Assembly (NCBI RefSeq): GCF_963678975.1
Contig: NC_089281.1
Location: forward strand, 28,293,151 to 28,357,150
DNA length: 64,000 bases
Source of the DNA: Dysidea avara
Lineage: Eukaryota; Porifera; Demospongiae; Dictyoceratida; Dysideidae
Direction of reading: 5' to 3'
Shown here piece after piece: positions 35,874 through 47,638 of this stretch; the first letter of the stretch is position 1; every line of letters starts with the position of its first letter. The notes under the pieces were generated by a model. It had not been told where the DNA came from and did no database searches. It worked only from the letters and a program-made list of their open reading frames with translations. A program made the translations under genes and the position numbers.

Positions 35874-37351
35874 TATGTGCTTGTTTTGTTTGTGGGTAGG
35901 TGGATGGGTGTGTATGTGCATAGCTGTAATGCATGCATGGATGTCAGTGCATGCCTTCAAAATTGTTCTACAAAATATCAATGATGTGTAGCTGTTAGAT
36001 ATACTGAAGAAGACGGAGAGCTCAAAGACTCAGCATCTCGATTAATCTCCAGTCTGATCAACATTAGAGCAATAGTCAACCATTTCACTCCCAAGATTGA
36101 CTCCTGGTCTGCTAGCCATCAAGTGGCATCCCTCACACCTGACCAGGTATGCCAATAGCCTTATGAGGATATATTGTGGCTATATTTAGCATGGGAATAC
36201 TGTACTTGAGCATACCTTTCTCCAATGACCTTATAAGTGGTTGTGTTTATCATGCTGTATTTATATTTTTGTATTATACATGTATGTTTCTTTGAGAAGA
36301 GATGTATTTGAGCACAGTTGCAAACAGGTGGTAGGACACTTGCACGTGTATTGGCAACATAAACTATGGATAGAGGGTACCACTGGGGATCAGGAAGTAT
36401 TTAGATTCATCTTTACATTGTAAAAACAAGACAAGGGATGTTGTATACAAGATACCTGTACTCTAATAGAACAGTCTAATACTGCATTCACTGTATTCAA
36501 ACTTGTGTGAACTGACTTTTATAGTTTACTCCTGTTTCCAAGTCTCCTCATTGTGAGCCCCTTGTCATGTCCTGGATAACCACTAAAAGTTGTAGTCACC
36601 AAGTGGGGATCAGTTTTGGCTAAAATACAAACTATTTTGCTGATGTGACAATATACCATCATATCTTCCTCTACTGGGTGGCCACTTAGTTGTACTACAC
36701 ATGTTCATGTTGCATCTGTGGCAGTCTGATGGTTTGTTTGACATTTCATTTTATAATTGTAAACCTATGATGGGATGTTCTCATATTTGGCTAGCTTTGG
36801 TACTAGGTAGCAACTCTGTGCTCTGCGGCTGGCTTTGGTACTAAGTAGCAACTCTGTGCCCCACCAAACCAAATAGTCTAGCTACGTTACTGCTTGCAGT
36901 AATGACAACTGATGCCAGTCACAGACTTTCCATGAAAGGTCACAATGGGCCATATACAATACAATCTTCCATGCAGTCTATGCACATGTTCTTTGAAACA
37001 CTCTTTAAAAGTGCTTTTGTATCTTATGTAGTTTTATTGTTATACATGTGTGGATGTCCCAGTTGTAGTGACCACACTATTATCACCTGTAGGTTTTAGA
37101 GGTGGTGAGGAATAATTATGATACTTTGACGTTAAAATTACAAGACAATTTGGATCATTATGAGAAGTACTCTGAAAGACCCAAGGAATCGTCTTTCTTT
37201 ATTCAACTAGTGAGTGTGTATAAAGTGTAGTATGTGAGTGCCTTCTTCTTAACAGGTACGACACATTGTGACCAAATTCAGGGACAGTATTTCAGTGACA
37301 AGTCTGCAACAAACGAGTGTGTTAAATGAACTGTCTTCCAACACTTTATAA
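27092..37351 (+). CDS. ARMH3: Armadillo-like helical domain-containing protein 3
   Basis: Orthologue of ARMH3 (C10orf76), a helical-repeat Golgi protein that in vertebrates binds PI4KB and GBF1 and supports PI4P synthesis. I assembled 23 exons with consistent phases: 27092-27232, 27279-27335, 27386-27451, 27507-27698, 27825-27870, 28073-28119, 28175-28249, 28512-28598, 28716-28772, 29164-29265, 29479-29528, 30602-30686, 31209-31272, 34063-34170, 34483-34607, 34668-34737, 34929-34989, 35305-35393, 35537-35619, 35674-35800, 35992-36146, 37093-37209 and 37256-37351; 699 aa (human 689). Diagnostic segments are [60 protein letters not shown] and [14 protein letters not shown] Pro/Thr-rich linker ([14 protein letters not shown]) lies mid-protein, as in human. 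The first of two adjacent ATGs was taken as start. Intron 13 is 2.8 kb and full of repeats. Confidence 0.95.
28340..28415 (+). repeat. (CA)n microsatellite
   Basis: Interrupted CA repeats in ARMH3 intron 7, with a few CATA interruptions. ORFs called across it are low-complexity artefacts. Confidence 0.9.
30113..30406. mobile_element. MITE in ARMH3 intron 11
   Basis: Terminal inverted repeats of about 26 bp: TACCGTAAGTCCTCTAAAAA at the left, and the complement of TACCGTAAGTTCTCTAAAAA at the right. They are bounded by TA on both sides (30113-30114 and 30405-30406). Noncoding. Confidence 0.8.
32320..32605. mobile_element. Nested palindromic repeat in ARMH3 intron 13
   Basis: The left part matches the dispersed repeat at 20777-20900. 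Inside it, 32447-32469 (TATACTAGTGGGCATTTAA...) and 32525-32547 (...TTAATTGTCCACTAGTATA) form an inverted pair. Outside that lies a second pair around GAAACAAG and CTTGTTTC. Confidence 0.6.
33059..33175. mobile_element. Short MULE-like MITE with perfect 9-bp duplication
   Basis: The 99-bp element at 33068-33166 starts TAGTCTCGTG, ends CGCGAGACTA, and folds back on itself. It is flanked by identical TAAATGAAT at 33059-33067 and 33167-33175. Its ends match the 621-bp element at 22916-23536, so this is a short member of the same family. Confidence 0.85.
35801..35870 (+). repeat. (GT)n microsatellite at a splice donor
   Basis: About 70 bp of GT repeat beginning directly at the donor of ARMH3 intron 20. 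Confidence 0.9.
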
Positions 37352-38784
37352 TGAACCATCTCTCTCTCTCCTGTCTCCTTTCCTTCTCTTACTCACACTT
37401 TCATTGTATTTCAAAATCTGTTTATTGATTGCATAATTGTATGTGTTGTGACTGCATTATTTGATTAAGACTTGTGTTCTGCTAAAAACCTCAGTGATCT
37501 GTATAGCTGTACATGACCAGCAGCTATTGTATAATTGTACTAGTTGGATATAATATCTCGCCAATAATTTAGTGCATTAGCTTACCAAATCCACTATAAT
37601 AATAAAATAAAACATGTTGTTACACTCAGTTATGTAGCTAAACAGTAACACATGTGGTCATCCAATCCATACTAGGGTGATAGACTTGATCCTTCCCATT
37701 TAGTCACTCCTCCAATTAGAATTGTTATCACAACAGTGCACCTAATTGGTGTATCATACTATACTTGTAGTGGGGTAGATATGTCACATAAAATGGCAAA
37801 GATGTTTACTTCTGGCAGAAAGCATAAATTTTGGGGTTTTAGAACATGCTGATTCTAATTTAACTGGAACTAGTTCATCAGATGCTTATATTTGAACTCA
37901 GTAAAGGTATGATCAAGATTTTTCAACTAATATGAGGGACATTATTTTTTGAACATTCTAAAAAATACATTCATTAGTGAACTATAACATACAGATTTAT
38001 TATCAGTACACTGTCCACTACAAAAGAGATACCTCTGGAGTTGACTCTTCAAGTCCACGATAATCTTATCTTGGCTAAGCAGGTACTAGCTGTGATAAAG
38101 CAATCATGCAACAAGGTACAATTGCTGACTTTTACATTCTTTGGTGCATGCGACCCTGGAAAGGACAGAATGTACAAGTGTACAGACTCACCTCCATGAA
38201 GTCAATGGTGTTCCTTTCCATAATTGTAGCCCTACATCTCTGAGAAGTAATCTAAACTACTAATAGGTGCAGCCCTACAATGAAAATAGATTGATGTGAA
38301 TGTCTAGCTAGGACCAAGAAATCATCAGGGGGTCAGCGGCACCATCAACCAGCTGTATGCATCAAGATCAACAGATGGGAACTGCTATAGACACGGCTAG
38401 ATACTGTGCAAGCTATTATGAAACAGGACTCATTTCAATATTGCACGCACATCTGCTTGCAAAACACTAGAGTGTGCATATGCATCTTGCTGTATGTACT
38501 TTTGGATGGATGAATACAGCCAAAAAAACCCACATAGGGAAGTTTACTCTTTGTTTACCTAGCAGATCAGCTAGTGTTCAACAATTCTCAGCTGATTAAA
38601 ATTTAATAGAAATACAATCACAGTTACTACAACTACTATCATAAGCATAATGATTTCAGTAGTTTTATCCATTACGATCAGTTTGTCAGGCTTCCATCTT
38701 GGTTAATTCTTCAGTGGTTTTCTCTCCAGTTGTATCATCCTCAGGACAGTCATGGCTGTAGTGTACCTGGACCATAGGTTGTTA
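37352..38784. other. Intergenic, nothing recognised
   Basis: Plain AT-rich sequence downstream of ARMH3, with a pyrimidine-rich stretch just after the stop codon. An AATAAAATAAAA run near 37598 may include a polyadenylation signal. Confidence 0.4.
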
Positions 38785-39126
38785 TCATGTAGTTGCCTCC
38801 TCCACTTTTGGCTCCCAGGAACCAAAGTGATGGTATACTATCTTTGGCTTCTTCTCTATGATTTCTTGCTTACTTTCTGCTGACTTTGCTTGTACTTCAT
38901 CTGAAGTACACTTAGCATCCACACTTGCTTGTTTTGTGACACTACAACGGGCAAGATCAGCTCTTCTTCTTTGTTCTTGCAGCAGGCTGTCATAACAGTC
39001 AAGCCTGAAAGGGTCATTCCACAAGCTGTGACCAAACATGCTATCCAACAGTCCTCCTCCACGGCCAAATGGTTCACGGAAACTATGATGAACATGGAAT
39101 GGATTCCAATCCCACCATGAAGCCAC
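38785..39126 (-). CDS. Orphan ORF downstream of the PB1 ORF
   Basis: An open frame of about 113 codons with protein-like composition. The N-terminal part is rich in Trp, Phe and His (ASWWDWNPFHVHHSFREPFG, then LLDSMFGHSLWNDPF). The second half is a charged Lys/Glu/Ser stretch, ending FGSWEPKVEEATT. It has no early in-frame ATG (the frame opens at GTG after an upstream TGA), but a CCCAACAG acceptor sits at its start, so it is probably a last exon joined to an exon I could not identify. I recognise no family. The aromatic N-terminus is vaguely like small heat-shock proteins, but there is no alpha-crystallin domain. Confidence 0.45.
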   Translation of the reverse strand: MASWWDWNPFHVHHSFREPFGRGGGLLDSMFGHSLWNDPFRLDCYDSLLQEQRRRADLARCSVTKQASVDAKCTSDEVQAKSAESKQEIIEKKPKIVYHHFGSWEPKVEEATT

Positions 39127-39167
39127 TGTTGGGTGAGAATGGTGAGTCGTGGTTGGTCATGTTGCTG

Positions 39168-39470
39168 TCAGTGCTTTTGTTCCACAATAATTTGTAGTTT
39201 CCATGTCTCATCTTCCCCAAGATGTCTCAGAGCTGTCTGTAACTCAGCATCACTAGATAGCCTGATCATGTCCCTATCCTTATCGCAGTAGTTAACGAGG
39301 ACTGTATTGTCTTGACTTAGTCCAAACAACTGCAATATCAAGTCCTTCAGCTGAACAAACGTTGTCCCTGGCTCTATCTCGAAGTGGCAAATTTCCGATC
39401 CCTTGTAAGCCTTGATATGCACCATTTTCTTCAAAGCTTGCACTCTATTGTTAAGATGAAATTTCTGCAT
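39168..39470 (-). CDS. Small PB1-domain protein
   Basis: About 100 aa starting at the in-frame ATG MQKFHLNNRV. Most of it is a PB1 domain, the dimerisation module of p62/SQSTM1, NBR1 and atypical PKC. The basic cluster VHIKAYKGSE carries the lysine of the type-B face, and the acidic OPCA motif is visible as YCDKDRDMIRLSSDAEL, so both faces are present and head-to-tail chains are possible. The ORF closes right after the domain (IIVEQKH), with no ZZ, UBA or kinase domain. It could be a stand-alone PB1 protein or the first exon of a larger one; the next ORF begins 41 nt further on in another frame, and no good donor lies between. The LINE at 39560 lies just upstream of it. Confidence 0.65.
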   Translation of the reverse strand: MQKFHLNNRVQALKKMVHIKAYKGSEICHFEIEPGTTFVQLKDLILQLFGLSQDNTVLVNYCDKDRDMIRLSSDAELQTALRHLGEDETWKLQIIVEQKH

Positions 39471-39559
39471 AACTGCCACCTTTTAAACCAACTGTGTGAC
39501 CGACAACATTCCTGTAATACCTACCAGCCAGTATCCCTCAATGCCCAACATAACATTTA

Positions 39560-41740
39560 ACACCCATGGCATTGTGTATCCCACTAAAGAATCCCAAGCC
39601 TGGTAAAGCTGCTGGCCCAGATGATATACCCATGTGGATCCTCAAAATCTGTGCAGAGCAAGTAGCTCCAGTGTTACAAGTGATATTCACCCAGTCACTT
39701 AATTCAGGCATCTTACCAAAGGACTGGCTCACAGCCAACATTATTCCAGTATTCAAGAAAGGTAACAAAAGTACTCCTGCCAGTTACTGACCAATATCAT
39801 TAACTGCCGTCTGCTGCAAAGTTATGGAACATGTCATTTTCCACTGCATTATGGAATATCTAAATACCCACATCATCAACCCTAATCAACATGGCTTTAG
39901 ACCGAGGGGTCTGCAACTCCCTTGAAATCTCGTACATTTATATACTCCAATCAAATTTTCTGATTACTTTCAAATAAATGATCTTCCAACCCGGTCTCAC
40001 CCTTTGACAATTTGTTGTTTACCCTCTTCTATCAATGCTTCCTGCAATTCATTTTTTGTCAATTCCATATTTATGTGGAATCCAATCCCTTTTGATGTGT
40101 TGACAACTTCTGTTAATCATTTTAAGCTAAAACTGAAATGGTTTTGTTTTTAAATTCTAATTAATTTTCTGTAACTTTAATCTTATTGTTTGTGTGTGTG
40201 TTTCTTTGTTTTTGTAGTTGTTTGTTTGGTATAGTTGTATGTTGTGTGTAATTTTTGTGGGGAAGCACCCTGTACAGGCTTATGCCTTTTGTGTGACACC
40301 TGTCATTGACAAAAATTGATATAAATAATAAATAAGTACAGCCTTCTTTGAAATCTTGTTGAAATGTCTAAAAATTGCTGTAAAGTTCCGTATATTTCCT
40401 GTATACTTCCGTATTTGCAGTGTCACGTATACTACGTCCAGCATCCTCACAAGTTTGCAGAGAACTCGAGAAATGATTCCAGGTATTTCCATATACTATG
40501 TATCACGTGATGCTACTATTCCAGATATATAAGATTTTAAATGCTCTGAAATCTTGCCAAATTGTAAAGATTTGAAATCTTGTACAGGATTTTTCAGAGT
40601 TGCAGACCCTGGTTTTTTCTGCAATACCCAACTAATGTTTCTTGTAGATGACATCTTAAAAGCAATGGATTCTCACTATCAGGTTGACCTGGTACTGCTT
40701 GACTCAATTTTCTAAAGCATTTGATACAGTTGCTCATAATAAATTACTACTTAAATTTGCCAATTACAGTATATAGTCTAACATTCATAAGTGGATTTCA
40801 ACCTGGTTCACCTCCAGAGCACAAAGATTCTTAGTCGAAGGTTGCACATCTAGCACAAAGGAAGTATTGTCAGGTGTCCCCCAGGACACTGTCCTTGGAC
40901 CCCTGATGTTCTTACTATATATTAATTACATCTAAAATTACTTCCTCCATCCGTCTTTATGCTGATGATTGTGTGTTATATAGAGTAATTAAATCACCTC
41001 AAGACCGTATTCTCTTACAACAAGACCTCAACCATCTTGTCCAGTGGACATATACTTGGCAGATGAAGCTAAACATTGAGAAATGTGTATCATTGACCTG
41101 TACCAGATCACCCTGCTTCAACCCCCACAATTTACTATATCTCTGAGCATGCCTTAGAAATTGTGGTTAGACTACATAGTACTACGACATGGTCTTATCA
41201 TATCCAACTGAAGATCAATAAGGCAGGCAACTAAAGTTCTTAACCTTATCAAGCATACGCTACACAAGTGCACTAAAGAAGTCAAAGAATCAGTTTATTT
41301 TACTTTAGTATGACCAGTGATTGAATATGCTGCAATTATATGGGACCCCCACCAGAAATATCTAATTGATAATATAGAGAAGAATGAACAACAACAATAG
41401 CAATAACGACCAACGAAGGGCAGCAAGATGGGTAATGGAAGACTATCGATTGACAAGCAGTGTTTCAGATATGATATTGGCATTAAATTGATCTACTCTA
41501 GAACAGCATCGTTATAACAGTATAGGCTTACCATGTTTCTTGAAAAACAAATTCATCCATCAACGTACTACAGTCCACTTACCTCTGCTTACAACAACAC
41601 CCACCAATTCCATCTTCTCCACTTCGCAGTGCCATGGTCATCTACAACATATTATCAGATGAGTTTCTTCCCTTAGTAAGACCATCCAAGATTGGAACAA
41701 ATTACCCTCGAAATTACCCCACTGAATATTATTAATTGAA
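39560..41740 (+). mobile_element. Decayed LINE (CR1/L2-like) with nested insertion
   Basis: The plus-strand frame at 39575-39790 encodes an RT N-terminal block: KAAGPDDIPMWILK, then APVLQVIFTQSLNSG and NIIPVFKKGNKSTPASY, followed by PISLTAVCCKVMEH and HGFRPRG. The sequence is then broken at 39908 and resumes at about 40612 with CNTQLMFLVDDILKA. Later pieces include a degraded SKAF block, a PPSVFMLMIVCYI-type remnant of the motif C region in a shifted frame, and C-terminal debris to about 41740. Many stops and frameshifts; inactive. Confidence 0.8.
39908..40611. mobile_element. Insertion nested inside the LINE
   Basis: It separates two consecutive RT segments of the host LINE. The edges share GGTCTGCAACTC in inverted orientation (left at 39908, right at about 40600-40611). 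Inside is what looks like the 3' end of another LINE (frame WNSIPFDVLTTSVNHFKLKL near 40080-40140, ending in an ATAAATAATAAATAAG tail). Confidence 0.65.
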
Positions 41741-41886
41741 TCTGATTCACTTGATAAATTTTCTGATTACACTGACAGCTGGACCTACTTATTATTTATG
41801 TATATTAATTATGTTGTATTTGTGTAGCTACCTGTTTAGTTATTGAACATTGTTGTACCAGAGCTGTGATGTTTCAGCTCAAGGGC

Positions 41887-42240
41887 GGATTTAGGCCACT
41901 CCAAGAACATTCCTTGTTTCCCATTTCATTGACCTCAAAAATATATGCGGGCGGGCGGGCGGTTCATTGTCCACTATTCATTATAGATATTTGCACTAAT
42001 TTTTGAAATTCATAACTAACTTACAGGTAAGAATACAGTAGAAATATGTAAACTAAGAACCTGAACAGTGAAAAACTAGCTAAATGGGCTTACTGAATGC
42101 TAAACTAGTTACTGCAATGCAATCACAGGATAAATAATGAATAAATGTTCAGTTGACAGCAATAATGAATTATCATGTGGGAAGAGAATTTGCTGTGCGG
42201 GCGGGAAACAATGAATTTTCTTGGAGTGGCCTTAGGGGGG
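41887..42240. mobile_element. Inverted-repeat element (GGCCACTCC family)
   Basis: The left end contains TTAGGCCACTCCAAGAA and TTGTTTCCC; the right end has the complementary GGGAAACAATG and TTCTTGGAGTGGCCTTA. The two inner edges carry GGGCGGGCGG and GCGGGCGGG. A related end lies at 13036-13068. Confidence 0.65.
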
Positions 42241-42344
42241 CTGAAGCACCCCCCCCCCCCTCCAAAATTTTACAATGAGCAAGCTAGGAAGCTTCTAGAA
42301 GCTGTAGTACAGATACAGTTGCTGCTGAGTTGCATTTTATATAG

Positions 42345-42975
42345 GGCTGCACCAATTCCACTTTTTACCGATACTTTAAATACCAAGTACTCAGCTGGGA
42401 AGTATCTGCAAGTAAAAGTACTGATACCAAGTACCTTAAAGTAGCTACTTCATAGTGCACACATTTATGCATTTCATGGTATTCTTGTACACGTTTTCAG
42501 TATGGTTCATGTTTATAATGAAGTAGCCAATCAAGATTTACAAAGAAGGAAGTCACTGAAATGCAGACAGTGGATATTCCAGTATTCTTCTGGAGAAGTG
42601 TAGATAATATCATAATGGTACTTACAAAAACACAAAATATTCTAATACAGAAACAGTCACTTTTACCTGATTGCTCTATTAGAGTTATTGACTGCCTTAT
42701 TAGAGTATCATGTTAGTATCGATCTTTTTCGCAATAGCTAAAGCGTTTTCACTCGTAGGTTTCAGCATAGATCAGTAATTTTGCTGGTAGCTATTAGTGT
42801 TATACTTGATGCTTTCAGGCGTCCACTGTGCTAGTAAAATAAGCAAGTACAAACGAAAGTTATTTTATTCTCGCACGTGATAAGAATCGGTATCTGCAAC
42901 AATACATGGCCGATTCCGATACTTCATGAAAACTGCAGTATCGGCCCGATACTGATACTAGAATCGCTGCAGCCG
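42345..42975. repeat. Possible hAT-type non-autonomous element
   Basis: Starts AGGGCTGCACCAATTCC and ends GAATCGCTGCAGCC, ends reminiscent of hAT-derived repeats; the interior has alternating GATACT and TACCAAGTAC motifs. No clear 8-bp duplication was found, so this is tentative. Confidence 0.35.
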
Positions 42976-43767
42976 TTAATTTAAGTTTAATACACATGTA
43001 TGGGCAATGAAAAGATGGGGAGAGCAAGGGGAATAGCTAATCTTATCCAAGAATTACTAAGAGTTCAAAAAGTCTTACCTCAGAAGCTGCTAAAATCGAA
43101 ATACTCTAATAGAACAGTCAATTACTCTAATAGAACATCAAAACTATAATTTTCAGAGTGTAAGCTGAAATTAAACCTATACTTCTACACCTGTGCACTG
43201 CTACCCTCACCATTGTGGAGAATTCTATACATGCTGAGTGCACGTGCACTCCACACACTGCTGAGTCTACTTGCCCTCTCCACTCACATACCCTCTACTG
43301 TTTGGACAGCAAGCCATGAGACTGTATATTGTTATATTTCAAAACACTAAATTTGATCATGTGCAGCTGATAACCATATGCTTCCACTACTAGTTCTTTA
43401 AGATGTTAGTCTAGATTGAATTTTAGCTACTGGCTGTGCCGGCATATTGACAAACTGTAGGGGAATAATGGTATCGCTTAAACAAAAAATTACTGCCAAA
43501 TTCAATCTCAGCAGGCCAAATTTGCAAAATTTTCCCTGTGGGGGCATGCCCCCAGACCCCCCTGGGATACTATCAGCAACAAGCTGCCTATCCCAGTCAC
43601 AAATCAATCAATCAATCAATCTTCCATCCTACTCGGGTGGTCGCGAACTTTCTAGTACTTGCTCAGCTCGGGACTCCGCTAGTCCAGTCATAGTGACCGT
43701 GCACGTGACCAATGAACATTGGGTGTGAGTATATCGAATAAAAGCACACCGTGAGACTTCAAAAATC

Positions 43768-46700
43768 ATGTATCGTATACCAGAAAGGTGAGTTACTGCT
43801 AGTTTTGAATGTACGGTGATAAAAGCGCTCTACTGCTTTCTCGAAACACAGATGGTTCGACTACAGCCGTTTTGGCGAACTCATTGGAGACACTTGCATA
43901 ATGGCCTCGAAAACGCCACTGAAAAGTGACTTCCATCAATGTAAGATGAGACCTGAAGGCGTACCACCTTCAGAAGAGTGAGTTTGTATGTGTTTATAGT
44001 GTGTGTTTTAAGGTAGGCGGGGTAACTTCGTGAATTTCGACTTTGATCGGCTGAAACTCTTTAATGGCTTGATCAAACGATTTGATATTTTCTGTGTATA
44101 TACGCTAGGATATGGTGATTACTTTGAGTCCAAGTATGACACTCTAGCTTCTATAGTTTTTATGAAATCGTCGTTCAATTGATGATGTGTAACAAAATTT
44201 TTGCTAAAAAACTTTCCGGGTACTACAAAACTTGCTCTTAACCACTTAGAGGACCATGTACATTGTTCTATTCGACTCTTTTAACTTGGAGAAGTAGGTA
44301 AAGTGTCTAGTGTAACTCTTTTCTGGCAACAATCCATGTTTCAGCCATGGCTATAGGCAGTGAAACAGGAGAATTCGTAAATTCACGAAGTTACCCCCAT
44401 TGCGTATTTTTTGACACTATCGGCTATTTCCTGCCATATCTCTCTAACCGATTACTCAAATCTATTGTAACGTGGCAAACTTAGACTACATAAACACATG
44501 TTGATTGTAGCCAAGTTTCGTATTTATTGGTTTTGTATATCTAAAGTTATAAACAAAAACGCAAACTTTTCACGAAGTTACCCCCATTTACCTTATGGTT
44601 TGTGTGTTAGTTTCACACGCTTTTTTCTCTATTTGTCATTTGGTAAGGAGAAAAAAGGGCCTGGTCCAGTTTGAATTCCACAATCGTATTGCCACTAACA
44701 GATAAATGGGTAGTGTTAACCAAAGAAACGTAATGCGTATTCAAATAGTAATCACTTGCATCTATGAAAGCGCATTTACAAACCAATCAATGTCTAAAGC
44801 TGCTTTAGCGTCTTTTTATTGATTTACAAGTAAGCGGAGTCTTTGGTTATTGTTGTACTATGGTAGTTTAAGCACATGGGCCATAAATACTGCATGCTTA
44901 CCATGTGACATGTCAAGATGATTTAGGGATTCGAACTGGACCTTTTTTCTCCCTACAAAGAGAAAAAAGTGGTCTGGCCACATGAGACTATTTTTTATGT
45001 GTTTTTATAGTTTGTGTGTGTGTGTTTATATACAAACAAGGGGGTATCACATAGTGTGGCACAGCCACTCCGCCCCGTTGATAGGGTTTGGTCTGTCTAG
45101 CATCATGTGCAGGTACAAATGTATGGAGATCAATGTCTCAACCACGAAAATTTGTTTCATGAAAATTACTATAGTATGTACGTGTTGAGCTGGATCCTCA
45201 AAAACATTTAATAACTCATGGATGCAATTACACATGATCTTGAAATTTGGCTCATTTGTAGTGCTGCTTGACCTGCTAAAGATATTTCAAACTCTTTTCG
45301 TTTAAATGTCTGTTGCTTCAGATCTAGGTACAGGAAAGGAAATGAATGGATACTGGGGTTGAGATCCAATACAGAACTTGTTATATACTCTAGATGTTTG
45401 TCTCCTGTCTCCTGTTACTTGAGTACCAAATCCACGAATATCAGTGATTTCATAAATGATGGTGTCCCTTTCCACATTTTCACAAACCATCCCTGAAGCC
45501 TCTGCCTGTCCCGGTGTCCGCTATGCGGGCTGCCATGTTTCCTTCCGCCTCCGTCTTGTTCCCTGCCTTGTTCATAAATCTTGTATCACAAACCAAACAT
45601 ACTGTACGAGATACTGTATTAGAAGATAGTTAATCTTTCAGAACAAACAGGCCGAATGCCATAAATCATTGTTAGCACAGAGTTTTTTTTACGAACTTAC
45701 ACCCATGTGTTGATAAAGTTGACCAGCCTGCCTGCCACCATCAAAGGCATCCTTGCCAGTGGTGACATAGTCAACCCTTCAGTTTGACCAACATAGGATT
45801 GACAACAATTTCATCTGAAATAATGTGCACATTGTGAGTGCATGGTGTGACTGTCTCTAGTCATTTCTTGGGAGCTGTCCACTTCCCAGGTAGTAGCTCT
45901 TTCTTGTCGGACCACCTGGGCAGGAATAGAGAGGTTGGTGCCACGGCTGGTTGCGCAGGGGGGGGCCTGCTGAAAAACCGGCTTTTCTTTGGCTTTCCTT
46001 AACAGCTGTAGCTGTTGTGAATAGTCAGTAGCCTCCTTTAAAAAAACTAGGCCCAAACAGGCGGGATGCTCCACTTGCCCAGTCACGCTCCTTCACGGCA
46101 GCAAAGGGGACTAATTCTTTGTTGTGGTCCTCCAATACTTTAGTCCTTCTCACTGCCAAAATCTGGATGGAGGCATTGGCCAGGAGGGTGAGAGCTGTCT
46201 TGACAGCCTTCCCTATTTGGTCCATTGACGGCTGGGCTTCTTCATTTTTGATACTCTCTAATAGTTGAGAGAGTGGTCCGACTGCCTCCAGTACTTGCCC
46301 TTGTAGGTTGGTCAGGGTCCAGTCCAACGCCTTAGTGGAGCTTGAACATTGGCCTGCCATCGCGGTGTCTAGGAACGGCGCCTTCATAAGCTTGTTCTGC
46401 AGTAGTGTATAGTGGAATTAGGTAATATCACAGTAACGAGTAGTAACAATCCATTACATATTACTAGCATAAGAAATTTAACACGTTATATTACTTCGTT
46501 ATTGCATTAAGTGGTTCCTGAGGTTCTTACGCTGGACTGGAGTCAACTGGATGGAGAAGGCCTCGTTGAGGAATTTGTTAGTCCATTCAGTTACCAGTAC
46601 CACTTCAATTGCCAGAGTAGTCCCTGGGGGCAGCTCCTCCTCTAGAACATCCATCTCTTTTGCCCACATGGTGCCTTCAGACCGAGACGAGGGGAGATAC

Positions 46701-47583
46701 GCCATCGTGGTATCATCAGATGGTGTATGGGGAAGCAGGACAAGCTCACTTGTCGTATTATCCACATTCCCAACGCCAGGATTCGTCGAACTGTCGTGCT
46801 GAAGCGAGCTCGCATGCTTCAGCGTGTCGACGTCCTGATGCATCAACGCCATGCCATCAGTGAGATGTTTGAGCTGAGTGAGGATTTCGCTGGCAGTAGC
46901 TAGAGAGTCCATCACAAACAAGACGAATCAGCATGGCACGAAATTCAACACAATCAACAAGCGTTAGCTTGAAAAAAGGTCGAAGTGTGACCACGTGGTT
47001 GGGTAACTTCATTTCTGGTGCGTATAATGTAGAGTATCCTACCAACAAGCTGTAGATGTTTGGAAATTAGGCCAAACACCACTGATAAGAGAGACTGAAC
47101 CTTCTGAAGTATAATTGCATCAGCAGCCATCATTTATTTACAGAGTTCAATTACTCTAATAAAACATACACCTGTTGATAAAATACTCTAATCTCTGTTC
47201 TTTAGGTTCACTCCTCGTCATTTGGTGGACAACCTTCAGAAGAAAGGTCAGAAGTTAGGTCTTGTGGTGGACCTGACCTTTACCAGCCGATATTACAACC
47301 CTGCAGTGAGTTAAGGAAGTGATTGTAATGTCATGAAAGTGTTTATCCATCTAACACTAGCAATTCTTTTATAGTACAATTTTATTTGTTTGAATCCAGT
47401 TCACTGCTTCACATACATACAGTATACAAATGTGCGTGTATACCATACACTACATACACAATAATATTATTATACGTGCCAATTTCTGTGTGGCCATTTT
47501 CAGGAATTCTTATCATTCGGTGTACGACACAACAAGGTGGCATGTCCTGGACAGGAAGTGCCAAGTGTGGAGGTCTATAATAA

Positions 47584-47638
<55 letters not shown>

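Noticed and set aside
35790..35991. ORFs rich in Cys-Val or Thr-His on both strands
   Set aside because: Products of the (GT)n repeat at the donor of ARMH3 intron 20.
38856..39095. 79-codon ORF (MFIIVSVNH start) in another frame over the orphan ORF
   Set aside because: Composition is shadow-like (Cys/Val/Leu rich), while the overlapping frame with WWDW looks protein-like.
43420..43620. GC-rich GGGGGCATGCCCCC palindrome and (AATC)n run
   Set aside because: Looks like the tail of a common dispersed repeat; no ends or coding part could be defined.
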